From: Paragorgia papillata | Lineage: Eukaryota > Cnidaria > Anthozoa > Scleralcyonacea > Coralliidae | Length of the DNA: 64,000 nucleotides | Assembly (NCBI GenBank): GCA_035771165.1 | Contig: JAWNZC010000324.1 | Coordinates: 975,001 to 1,039,000, forward strand | Direction: 5' to 3' | Shown: one piece after another, positions 25,901 through 35,214 of the stretch | Numbering within the stretch: the first letter of the stretch is position 1 | How the letters are laid out: every line of letters begins with the position of its first letter | Notes under the pieces: model-generated | Databases searched by the model: none | Seen by the model: only the letters and a program-made list of their open reading frames with translations | What the model was told of the DNA's origin: nothing | Program-made: the position numbers and the translations under genes

Positions 25901-28900
25901 TGTGACATCATAAGAAGGTAAAGTGAAATTTTTATCTTGCCAACCTTATGACATTATGAGCTAGAAACTCGATTTTGTTGCGCTATTTCCATTTTAAATT
26001 GACCCACAACATTTAAAAAGCCTTCCGTGGAAATTTAGTCACCCACGGAGTAGTTTCATCTGGTTTACCCTGCTTGTGACGTCACCAATTAATTATTTTA
26101 GTTAATTAGACCCGATGTTACAACAAGATGGCGGACAGCACGCTGTCTTTGGGCGAAATATTTCAAAACACAAGAAAGATAGAAAAAAATTGTAAAAGGT
26201 CTTCTTATACCATTTGACGAGTTCTTTCAAATGAGACAAACTTAATTGTTATTGCCAATACCCTTTAACCAATATTTCGTAAAAATTTAGTAAAAATTTT
26301 GCGTAAATAGAATCAATAAGATGATGTTGTAACTGTGAATCGCGATATGAATACATGTACATGAAATAAAAGCGTCACTGCCAGGAGTATATATGAAGCT
26401 GAGTAACATCATCGAAGTTGCTACCCAGACATCCCGGTAAAAAATTATTATCCGCTAGATACATTTCGCCGACACTTGTAGCTTTTTAAAAGATTTTCGC
26501 ACAGATTTATTTGCACGACCAGCAAGAACATATTCATAATACCATTCTTCGTAAATTTTGTAAAGCTCTGAGCTAGTAAGCGAAACATTAGCTCTCAAGT
26601 AAACTAATTCGGGCAGCGACGCTTCACACACTGAACACCTTAGCTTTGAGCTTTTGTTACATTCTTAAATTTCTCTTTTACGCTCTTACGCTCTACACTG
26701 ACTTTCACGCTTATTTGTTTGCATAGGCAGCAAGAACATAGTCAAAACAATATTCTTCATAAATTTCAACTTTTCAAAATATTGGCTTTCGACTAAACAA
26801 ATTAAATATACATAACACCGGCTAGCCCAGGACGGCTTTATTTAACACGACAATGGTATAATTTCATTGGTCCATGTACACAAAGGGAATGGAATGTGTG
26901 GCTAGTTCCAGCAGACGTTAGCTGGGGAGTGTGAGCGAGCCATAAGAACGTCTGCGAAGAAGACTAGACAATTTTCGACCAGGGACTATAAGTTTCAAAA
27001 TTCTCTCCAGAAAATTCTCCCCTCCCCAATTGCACACACACACATAGCATTGATAAACTTTGATAAAAGCTTAAATTGATAAACTTTGATGAAAGCTTAA
27101 CTTAAACTTTGATAAAATTGATAAACTTTGGATGCAGTGCAAACTTGATATTTACTATGATTGATAACGCGATTCTGAAACTATTAAATAACTGTGGGAT
27201 GAACTGCACAACTCCATGATTATATGCAGCACTGAAATGAAGAAAGATTTAGGGGAGGGGTGGCACTGACAGAGTACTATTCCTGATATGGAAGAGGGGA
27301 AATGTCGATAAATTTCAGCTCCCTTAAGGCGCTTTCAATTTTAACAGTCAATAATAGGGGATGGCTAGCCCTCCACATATGAACGGCCCCTAAGCAAAAG
27401 ATAAATCTCTCTTTAGTTCTCCTGTTCGATAAATAATAAATGGTTCCCATTACCGTAGTTGACTGGGTAAGTGCCCATCTTCGAGCAAGCACCCACCCCC
27501 ATTTTTGGACTAAAAGTTTGTTTACAAGTGTATTATTAAAATTTGACTTACACTTTGCACTGGTGTTTTCACAACGAACTTGGTTGCTTGTAAGCAATAA
27601 AATGTCCATATTTTTTGCGTTTTAAGCAATTATTAATGTGCGAGTGGCAAAATTGAAACATTTTAAACCAGTGTTTTAAACAGTCTTCATTTCGATGTCT
27701 GCCATTTTGAATTTCTGTGTTCATTGGTCCCAGTCTCCCAGATGCACACAAAAGCACCCACGCCTGTGTAAGGACCCACCACCTTCTTTTAATGAAAATT
27801 AAAACATTATGGGGGTGGGCGTTTACCCGGTCAACTACGGTGAATGGTGATTGTTATTTCCACAACAAAACTGCTTAACTCAGAAATATTTAGGCAAGCA
27901 TGTTGGCTATAATTTTCTTTTGCAAATATCACACTTGCTACACCCACATCGCGGTTTTAAAAAAAAAGTGCTGAGGTGCAAGAACCCTAAGACAAATAAT
28001 CTTCACAAAGTGCAATACAGGCAATACAATTGGCAAAAACTAAAACATGCAATCCTGTTATCCACACCAGCTATTTGTTTTATTATCTGCATGACTGTAT
28101 ATATGTCATAAGTGGGCCAAGTGGCCTGGATAATGTCAGTAAAGTAAACTGTAATATACAAGTCAGAGTACCCCCTTGAAAACTGGCATTTGCATGTTAG
28201 AGTATATATAGTACTAGTATTTCTAAATACATTGTAAATACATTGTAAATACATGTATTTTGTACTTTTTAACTATTGATATTGTAAAGCTCCTACATTT
28301 GTTTTAGAGTTTTAATGTTCATTAATAAAGACTATTATAATAATTATTATTATTATTATGTTGTTGTTTCACATACTGTACTGGTACTTATAAACTATGA
28401 GATAAATATTTCAAAAACATAAAAAGCCAGAAAAACATTACATTTGCTGACATGGTGCCTTTTTTGTGCAAATACCATTTGGTAAATAATGAAAATTTTC
28501 TATGGTAGATGAAAGATACAAATCTATAACTTACATTTTCTCCTTCACCCAAGTCACAAGGGTTGACTTTGTCCAATGGGTTGCCCCCAGACCCCTCAAA
28601 ATTATCTTTGGGAAAAATGGGTAACACATTCAAAAATTGCTCACAATGACCCATAGTGGGTTTGAAGACTGAGCAAAAAACCACACTTGTTTTGTCAACA
28701 GCAACTTTTGAAGGAACTTTGACTATTATTTGTACATATCTTTTTTCAACTATGTGATTTTATCACACATCAAGTTTATTGTGTAGTTCTAGGGGAAAGT
28801 CATTTTCAGCAATGACTGTGGCAAAATTCCAATGGCAAATAAAGCAGAAATTAATGCAAAAATATCTCAAAAACTAGACATTCGCATTACTTTCAGATGG

Positions 28901-31900
28901 TGATTTTATTAATCTTTGGTTGGTAATTTGGTTGGAACTGCTGAGTTGGGAATTCATTCGGTAAAAAAATGGGCCAGGTAGATTAATTCAACATTGAATA
29001 TTTAACACTTATTGACTGGGACTGAGGGAAACAGTATGTTTTGTGTGGCCCCTCGATCGTTCGTTGTTACCTGGCAGTCTCGGGGCAACAAAACATACTG
29101 CTTGCTGAAGGTGCCAGTCAATAAGTATTTTATTATATACCAAAGAAAACAAAAAAAGAAAGACATCAAATCACTGAAGTAAAATATAATGAAACAAACC
29201 ATCTCTTTTTCTGGTGTTGGCATAGAATTGTTGAAGAAGCTCATTGAGTTGTACTTTAGTAAGATTTTCAAACTCGGCGGCAAGTCCTTTTTTGATACAA
29301 AATTCCCTTAAGATTTTAACTGCTTGCTTTGTGGCCTTTTTCGTCGATGTCGAGTCTTTATCTTTGAGTAAATTATCTATTTCATCGCTGCTTCGGCTAG
29401 TGAACCTTTGTTTTTGCTCCATAACATGAGGATTTTATAATTCACTAGTCCATAACATATTATTCACCACTCAGAGCTGTTGCCGGAAGACAGTGGAATT
29501 TCATCACTTTCACATGATACCCTCTCGCCCAATGAGACGCAAGAAAATACGAACTTTGACACTTGGTATATAATAAAGCATTTTGTTTATTTCCTTTCCA
29601 ATTATATCCTGGATGGGAATGTGTCCCATTAATTTCACAAACCCATGCGAAATCCATGCATTCTTGTTGCGCATGTGCAGACAAATTGCCCACCTGTTGC
29701 CCCCTCCCCTCCAATAAAAATTATTCCCAATGAGTTATACAGATTCCCATGACTCATTCTTTCACTTTTTTCAAGCACTATACACAGTGGCTTAAAATAC
29801 ATTTTCACATATGTTGACTTAGCATGTATGAATCATTGCTACCAACTTAATACTTCAGAATACATTGTGTAGAAGAGCTGCACCAAGAGCAGTACTTTGA
29901 CAATTTATTACATAATGGCAAGCATATAAAGGAACTTTCAAATAAGAAGAGCTCATTTAATTGTTGAATAGAGAGATCTACAGTATTAACACCTGCTTCG
30001 CCTTGCAGAATACATGACTGCATAATAAAAAGTCTGACTGTATCATCAATGCAGTACACATGTTAAAAAGTACTGTAGAATATTTTTCTCTGAATATAAT
30101 TTCAGAAAACCAATAAAGACAACAGTTGGCAGCTTGTTTGAAAAAATATTATCTTTACTTTTGTGCAAGCAAAAGGTTTAATTTCCTTTCTTTTATTCAG
30201 CTGGTACTTAAATTATTCAGCAGCAAACGAGACCTTCACCTGTTGCGCGATTTGCACAAACTAAGTCTTAAAAGAAGCCAACACCTTAACGAAACATTAC
30301 TTTTCTACAAGAAAGCAACACTTCAGTCATTCTAGAAGTAAAAATCGTCGCAAAGCTCGGCTGTTTGCCGCTTTCCTCGAGTAATCCGCTTCTATATTCA
30401 CTTGCCGGGTGTGGTTTTGTTATTGTCGTCGTCATCGCTATTGTTCGAATCTTTCACATTCTTTGTTCGAAAAAAAATATCAAAAGTTCGATCGGGAGTT
30501 TTCCGCTTTATAGAACGATTGCGAGGAAATGAGAAGAACTAAGATTAGTTTATACAAACAGAATGGCCACAACTCTTCCTTGAGCATGTCGTCGCTATAA
30601 TACTCAAAGTCGTAAATTTATTTAATATATAAGACTATTCATTGATCACACACACATCCGTAGTACAAAAGCACTTCAGTATTTTCACTGAATGTTATGA
30701 TCTATACAGTTAGCACTGTGCAACATTATAAAGCCAACAAAATGTAAAACATTCTGGTGTTTTGACTCAAGTTAATGCAGTATAATTCCTTCGCCTTCGG
30801 CATGGTTGAATACGTTCCCTGTGCATATTAAATGCACCGAAGATACTGGCAAAGAAAGGGGAATTGGAGAAAGGTTTATTGTCGTAGAATTTCTAAATTC
30901 CACCATTTCCTTTACTTCGTTGACAAATATCTAATAAGTGGCATTAGCAACGGTGAAAGAAAACCCAAGGGGTTTTAGGAGTGGCGGGAATTTCAACCTA
31001 AATGGCTTCGGAAGGAAGCAGTCAGGCAGAACGAGCAGTTTGCGCCGAAATATTTCAGAAGTCGTCCCGATCGTAGCATTCATAAACTGTGACTAACTCT
31101 ACGAAGATAAAGAGCATCTCTCTCTTTATTCACTAATAACCAGAGGCACAGGCACGCCATGAACTATCAAGATTCAAGAAGCCTTCTTTCAGTATGAAAG
31201 AGTATTAAATGGAGTATAATACCCCTGTACTGAGCTGGGAAGCCATTTCTCTGCAAATACCGGCATTTGAAAACAAAGGCAAGTCTTTTATTTTTACTAC
31301 CCTCATTTTACATTTGTGAAAGCGATCTCATACAGGCACTGTTCACTATTAAGTGAACTGAAATGAAAGGGAAATAGCGGAACGAACGAGTTGACAACAA
31401 ATTATTTGCCTCAATGGATCGTTACAAATTTGACATTTGGGGTCCATTTCAATATTTTGTGCGAATGAGAACGTTTATAACACCTTACCTTCCAGCCATC
31501 AGGCGCTGTCTTGAAATAGGGGAAATTAGACCTAAAAAGACAGGATCTAAAGTGAGTAACTCAGAGACAACTAAACGCAAAAATTTCTAAAGAGTAAATT
31601 CATCGAAGTTGCCGTACTGCATAAACTTGTAGATTTCGCTGACAGGTAACGTTCCAGCATCACTGTCTTGCAAGGCCATTGCAATTAAACAAGAATAACT
31701 AAACACAGGTTTAGGATATGCTCTCTCTTTAATGCTCTTGTCTTCCTTCGCTGAAATTGGCACAGTATTAAGTTTCTTTGGCTTATCCATAGGTCGTCTT
31801 TGAGAAATGTGCTGTTGGATGTTCGTGGAATGGATGGCAGATGGTGGGCCATGAGCCCAACCGTTGGCCTGAACTGGCATCGCAGTATTGGGATCTACCA

Positions 31901-32381
31901 TTACTGTAGTATCGTGTACATGATTCAGGCCACTTTGCTCCACTGGAATAGCAACGTTCATGTGCTGTAGCCATTGTAAATTTGTCAGATCAGCGGGCAA
32001 ACTACCATGTATTTTCATCGGACTATTCAAGGACCTTTCAGACTTGATCTGCTGATGAAAAGCTTCGGAGTAGACGTTCATTTCGAACGCTGGATCGTTG
32101 TAATTTACATCAAGTTCCTTGATATCACATTCGACCAAATCTTGAATAGACATATCGGGGTTATGTTGATAATGAGGCTGGTAGCCGTTGTAAACATCCA
32201 TTCGGTAATCTACAATGTCGATTTCGTTCTGTTCGAATCCTACCCGTCTCCACGTTCTTTCAAAAATATCCCACGAAGTGTGAATCAGTTCCTCGTAATT
32301 ATCCAACTTAAATAAGAAAGCGACTCCTGATTGGTCGATCGTCAAGCAAGCTGTGCCGCTATTGGATAATGTCCAAAACAT
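19545..32381 (-). CDS. Forkhead transcription factor, FOXN1/FOXN4 type (4 exons)
   Basis: Four minus-strand exons, 31618-32381, 31489-31531, 23907-24093 and 19545-19915, join in phase into 455 codons including the stop. The forkhead domain starts near residue 224 (KPVFSYSCLIAMAL), continues with FPYFKTAPDGWK from exon 2 and NSVRHNLSLNKAF from exon 3, and ends in a basic stretch (EIKKWKKKHAESIKASMA). KGCLW and LPVSEIY are hallmarks of FOXN1/FOXN4 rather than other FOX classes. Role, from the family: nuclear sequence-specific DNA binding in developmental control. The ~220-residue N-terminus and ~120-residue C-terminus have low complexity; an acidic FWDDIM patch near residue 380 could be an activation motif (inference). 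The exact start is uncertain. FOXN1 versus FOXN4 cannot be decided, as an invertebrate gene may be co-orthologous to both. Confidence 0.92.
19945..20105. repeat. AATAAACGCC-rich repeat with C homopolymer
   Basis: CCAATAAACGCC/CTCC words and a run of C (20022-20039). It starts ATACCATATTTATTCCAATA, which is mirrored at 21803-21826, so these may be ends of a larger element holding the P1 MITE. Confidence 0.55.
20291..20757. mobile_element. Palindromic MITE, family P1-related
   Basis: Arms carry TTAAGTTTGTCTAATTTGAA and its complement near 20735. The interior has mirrored GAGATGGTCTCTGACGTCAG and CTGACGTCAGAGACCATCTC. Preceded by TTAA. In the FOXN intron between exon 4 and exon 3. Confidence 0.7.
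21832..21960. mobile_element. Short palindromic repeat related to the tRNA-derived family
   Basis: Arms AGTGTTTTCAGCTTGAAG and CTTCAAGCTGACAACACT face each other with TTTTTGCTGTACAA / TTGTACAGCAAAAA inside. The latter matches the downstream part of the tRNA-derived repeats. Confidence 0.6.
22005..22235 (+). mobile_element. tRNA-derived repeat copy (with tRNA-like core)
   Basis: The repeat shares with the 14.6-kb copy an upstream part (CTAGTTCCCAAGTATAAATA), the tRNA-like core and a downstream part (CAGAGTTTTTCTCTGAGTTT, AGAGCAAAAACAAACG). Confidence 0.7.
22079..22150 (+). tRNA. tRNA-like sequence (pseudo-tRNA, GGC in anticodon position)
   Basis: The 72 bases fold as a complete cloverleaf: acceptor GTTCCAG/CTGGAGC, D stem GCTC/GAGC, anticodon stem TCCGG/TCGGA with loop CTGGCAT, T stem GTGGG/CCCAT with loop TTCGAGT. 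Box B GGTTCGAGTCC is perfect. GGC would be alanine, but eukaryotes almost never use a GGC tRNA-Ala. The sequence is repeated with flanks, so it is a SINE head rather than a working tRNA. Confidence 0.55.
23188..23630. mobile_element. Non-autonomous hAT MITE, 443 bp
   Basis: Terminal repeats CAGTGATGGAT and ATCCATCACTG. Flanking 8-mers ACCAATTG and ACGAATTG agree at 7 of 8. The left end has GGGGGGTGCGCACCCC, as in the autonomous hAT at 1479. It sits in the intron between forkhead exons 3 and 4. Confidence 0.85.
23907..24093 (-). CDS. FOXN1/4-like exon 3 (recognition helix)
   Basis: Acceptor TTCTTTTCAG, donor GTAAAT. It reads NSVRHNLSLNKAFCKLERP, then QRKGCLWTLKP and a lysine-rich tail ending SIKASMARP. 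NSVRHNLSL is the DNA recognition helix. It ends one base into an Asp codon completed by exon 4. Confidence 0.94.
24190..24375. repeat. 21/42-bp tandem repeat beside forkhead exon 3
   Basis: Alternating units AATCTGTAATCACAGTGCAA and AATTGGTAATCATAGTGCAA with one extra A each. It starts ~100 bases upstream (minus strand) of the exon 3 acceptor. Confidence 0.88.
24390..24965. mobile_element. Palindromic MITE (family P2) with internal tandem repeat
   Basis: Arms TTTGTATGATATGCAAATTA and inverted TAATTTGCATATCAAACAAA. The centre contains a ~25-bp tandem repeat (24655-24775, CACCAGACTATTTTACTG plus GTCTAA). Intronic in the FOXN gene. Confidence 0.65.
25813..26264. mobile_element. Palindromic MITE, family P1, left arm truncated
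   Basis: Right arm ends ATTGCCAATACCC before TTTAA. The left arm begins only at CTGTATCTGTTTTGGTTTTG, so the first ~80 bases are missing. The interior matches 56560-56860 closely. It lies in the FOXN intron. Confidence 0.65.
27452..27841. mobile_element. Palindromic MITE, 390 bp
   Basis: Ends ACCGTAGTTGACTGGGTAA and the complement of TTACCCGGTCAACTACGGT, followed by GCCCA...CACCCACCCCC mirrored at the right. In the FOXN intron. Target duplication not clear. Confidence 0.7.
28300..29199. other. FOXN intronic sequence without recognised element
   Basis: A (TAA)n tract near 28330-28365 and a small inverted pair around 29034-29100 (ACAGTATGTTTTGTG / CAAAACATACTG). No coding support. Confidence 0.4.
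29200..29422 (-). CDS. KIAA1958/Crypton-like N-terminal exon inside FOXN intron
   Basis: ATG at 29422 opens MEQKQRFTSRSSDEIDNLLK, STKKATKQAVKILREFC, LTKVQLNELLQQFYAN and TRKRDG before a GTTTGT donor. The pattern (RF...S.EEID.LL..K.S..TKKAT..AV.I...) is characteristic of repetitive Crypton-derived proteins in cnidarians. It lies between forkhead exons 2 and 3 in the same orientation. No recombinase catalytic part follows. Whether it is ever spliced into the FOXN transcript cannot be told from sequence. Confidence 0.65.
31489..31531 (-). CDS. FOXN1/4-like micro-exon 2 (forkhead core)
   Basis: A 43-base exon between TCTTTTTAG and GTAAGG. It completes Gln and encodes SNFPYFKTAPDGWK, the invariant helix-2/turn segment of FOXN1/4. 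It is too short to appear in a simple open-frame scan and was found from the missing part of the domain. Confidence 0.93.
31618..32381 (-). CDS. FOXN1/4-like exon 1 (N-terminus and start of forkhead)
   Basis: Open from an ATG at 32381 to a GTACGG donor after ...SEIYKFM plus two bases. The last 34 residues, YPKPVFSYSCLIAMAL to KFMQ, are the beginning of the forkhead domain. A second ATG at 32201 (MDVYNGYQ) sits just after a possible TTGTAG acceptor, so the true first coding exon may begin there or use an upstream exon. The remainder is rich in Gln, His and Asn and shows no named domain. Confidence 0.88.
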
Positions 32382-35037
32382 GGTTGTCAAGGTTATCCCC
32401 TTTTAAGGTCATGTTACTACTTTTTGCTCTTACTCATTTCTGCGGTCTGACCGGGAAACCGCATCGAAATAGATATATTGTGAAATGTGCAAGTCATTGA
32501 GACATTAGAAGTCACAAGATCTAGAATCATTACAGAATTTATTTCATCAATTCCCACAATGGATTCGAGATCGATAATTTTCTTTGTTCGGTATGCAAAT
32601 GTATATCAATATTTCATCAAATATCTCAAAACATTTGACCCCACCCATTTGAGATTTGCATATGAATTGTATATATATTCGTCTTGTTTGTAACTGTGCC
32701 GGCTTTGGCCCTTTGCCGAACGATTGCCACCGGGCCTGACAACACCTGCTCCTATATCAAAAAAGGCCTACACTAATTTCTCGTGAAATTCTACGCGCAA
32801 GCATGTTTTCCCACGTATTTATGACATTTCGATTCTATTCTTATAAAATCAAGAAATAATTTATTCCTGAATTAAATAATGACATAAAAAAGCTTTAAAA
32901 GTTATTCGAGCTCTTATAGATCAGTAGAAATTTAATCTTGGCAACGTAAAACTTCCGCCGTCCGTCCAGTACGTGCATTTTTCCTTGTCCGAAAGAGGAA
33001 TCTACACCTCACTCAAGTGTACTCATATAATCCCCCAGATATGTCAAATATCCGATTGTCTGTTATCTTCAGAATCTTTTGGCGAAAAACGTTGATTGGA
33101 AAAGATGTGAGACCCCACTTAAGTGTTAACGCATATTAAATTTCGTTGTGGATTTGAATTATTAACGTATATATATATAAAGGTGCCACTAAAAGTTCAG
33201 TAAAATTATTGAATGTCTGTTTAATATTTGGCGCAGCTAAAAGTCGAGTATTGTGACTGTCGTGCACCTGAATTGCTTACTAAATTAGTAAATATGTTAT
33301 GCATCATGACATGTGTCGAAGCAGAGCAGAAGTATATCAGTTAAGATTATATTATCATATGTCAGCTCATCTGAAAGACGGCACTGTGTGTGCAACAGGT
33401 TGCAGCTGGTCTCTGAAGCACGTGAAGCACGGCTCAACCGGTTTTCATTCAGTTCAAACGTACCGTATGGGATTAGATGTAGATATATTGATACATTTTA
33501 TATTCGATCAATTCAAGATTTTTATTTATAACACGAACGTCCTCAAAGGAGTAAATCTTAATCAGTATATCTTGAGTTTAACTTTCTTTGATTTAAAACA
33601 AGCGTTACTGGGCATACTGGCAGGTGTCTTGCTTCAATATGAATAACAAATTTCCATCTGTACGCCGTAAACGCCAAACAATGGTATCAAATAATGGAGA
33701 AAAAAATGGTCGTGTCGAAAATCGATCAGGCGCGCACAGAAACCACAGCAAAATGAATGACCAACTTCTAATTTTTGAGAACGAGCCATGATTGGAGGTT
33801 TGAGCCTTGAGGGAAGCATCGTGAAATTTGACCACGCATGAATTTTAAGTTTTTTCGCCGACATTTTTTTACAATTTATGTATTTACGATTATTACCATT
33901 TGGCCGCGCACAAATTATTCGCTCTGTCAAATGCGAAAAGGTGGTAACAACCACGATTTTTAGCAATGCAATACTGAGTGACGTTCCAAGCGGAGCCCTT
34001 CGCCAGAGCCATTTATGAAATAAAGTAGAGCAGGGCCTATATATGCCAAAAGAAATATACAAGCATCCCAAATCAGGGACGTAGCCAGGGGGGGAGCCGG
34101 GGGAGCCACGGCTCCCCCCTTTTGATATAAAACAACAAAACAACAGACATATCTGTAACTACAAAACTGATTCGAATTGTCTCAGGAAATAAACTGTAAA
34201 CAGTGTATTCAATCTACTGAGTGTATGCATTTTGAGTATCTATGTGACGTTTGCGTGTTTTGAGTATTTTATATGACGTTTTTTAACCTTTAGAGTCTGT
34301 AAAATCTTCCTCAAAAAGCCAGGAAATGGAATTTCAGCGACTCTCGACTCGATTTCAAAATTTCCCGGGGGAGCATGCCCCCCTAAAAATGTATTTTGAT
34401 TTCGGCTCCCCCCTTTCAAAATCCTGGCTGCGTCCCTGTCCCAAATTGACCGAGATCCTTGGCTTGTACACTACTCTTATTTTACTAAGAAGCTTTCTCC
34501 GTTTCTGATCATGTGTCACTTTATACTCACCTAGTCACCTGACGGAAACACTGAAACAGAAGCTTTATAGCCGTCATGATCAGTAAACTAACGTACGAGA
34601 ATGGGAACAAATTGACAACTAACAATAATTAATGTGATTGGTTACTTATAGCCAGCCAGAAAACCCATTCGTATTATTATATGATTTTAGCGTGTACTGG
34701 TCCATTGCATGTGTTTTCTTGTTTTGTTAATTTAATTTACGCAAAACCCTTCGACTATAACCTATTAAAAAACCTATCCTAAACCACGCTTAAACCTAAC
34801 CACGCACATATTTCTGGTATTAATTAATTTCAAAAAAATTACGGTACCTAACCCCCCCCCCCCCCCCCCGCCCAATTTTTTTGTGATTTTAATGTGTCCA
34901 AAAGTGCCCTAAACCTTAACGTGGGAGGGGGCCACAGTAAAACCAGTGCCAGCGACTTCGATTTACCTGCACAGCATAATTGCTTAGTAAGATACTTTGA
35001 GTAACCTTATTAACATGAACTATATTTTAATAAAAAC
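32382..35037. promoter_or_regulatory. Shared upstream region of FOXN1/4-like and DPH2 (head to head)
   Basis: About 2.65 kb separates the two first coding exons, so promoters of both genes should lie here, or further out if 5' non-coding exons exist. No TATA box or CpG-rich block can be assigned with confidence. The region includes a hAT MITE (34074-34438) and a C homopolymer near 34853-34869. AT-rich sequence lies directly before the DPH2 ATG. Confidence 0.5.
34074..34438. mobile_element. Non-autonomous hAT MITE, 365 bp
   Basis: Terminal repeats CAGGGACGTAGCCAGG and CCTGGCTGCGTCCCTG. Perfect 8-bp duplication TCCCAAAT at 34066-34073 and 34439-34446. It lies between the FOXN and DPH2 first exons and contains the conserved GGGGGAGCATGCCCCC core. 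Confidence 0.92.
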
Positions 35038-35214
35038 ATGGCGGCGAACTCTGTGCTCGTGTCTAGCAGTTCATTCAGCAGCATGGTCGATGAAACGCAG
35101 TTTAAATCAATAAGTACAACAACAACTAGTGGTGAAAAACGTACTGGGAGTTTGGAGGTGAATTATGACGTGGAAAGATGTGTGCAATGCATTAAAGCCT
35201 GTGGCTTTGCTAAG
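35038..35214 (+). CDS. DPH2: DPH2 exon 1 (start codon)
   Basis: ATG at 35038 opens 59 codons ending ...[13 protein letters not shown], directly before a GTAATA donor, phase 0. The first ~45 residues are Ser/Thr-rich and not conserved. The last ~15 ([17 protein letters not shown]) match the helix that precedes VALQFPD in Dph2 proteins, and VALQFPD opens exon 2. The start is chosen as the first ATG in the open frame and is preceded by AT-rich sequence. Confidence 0.9.
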
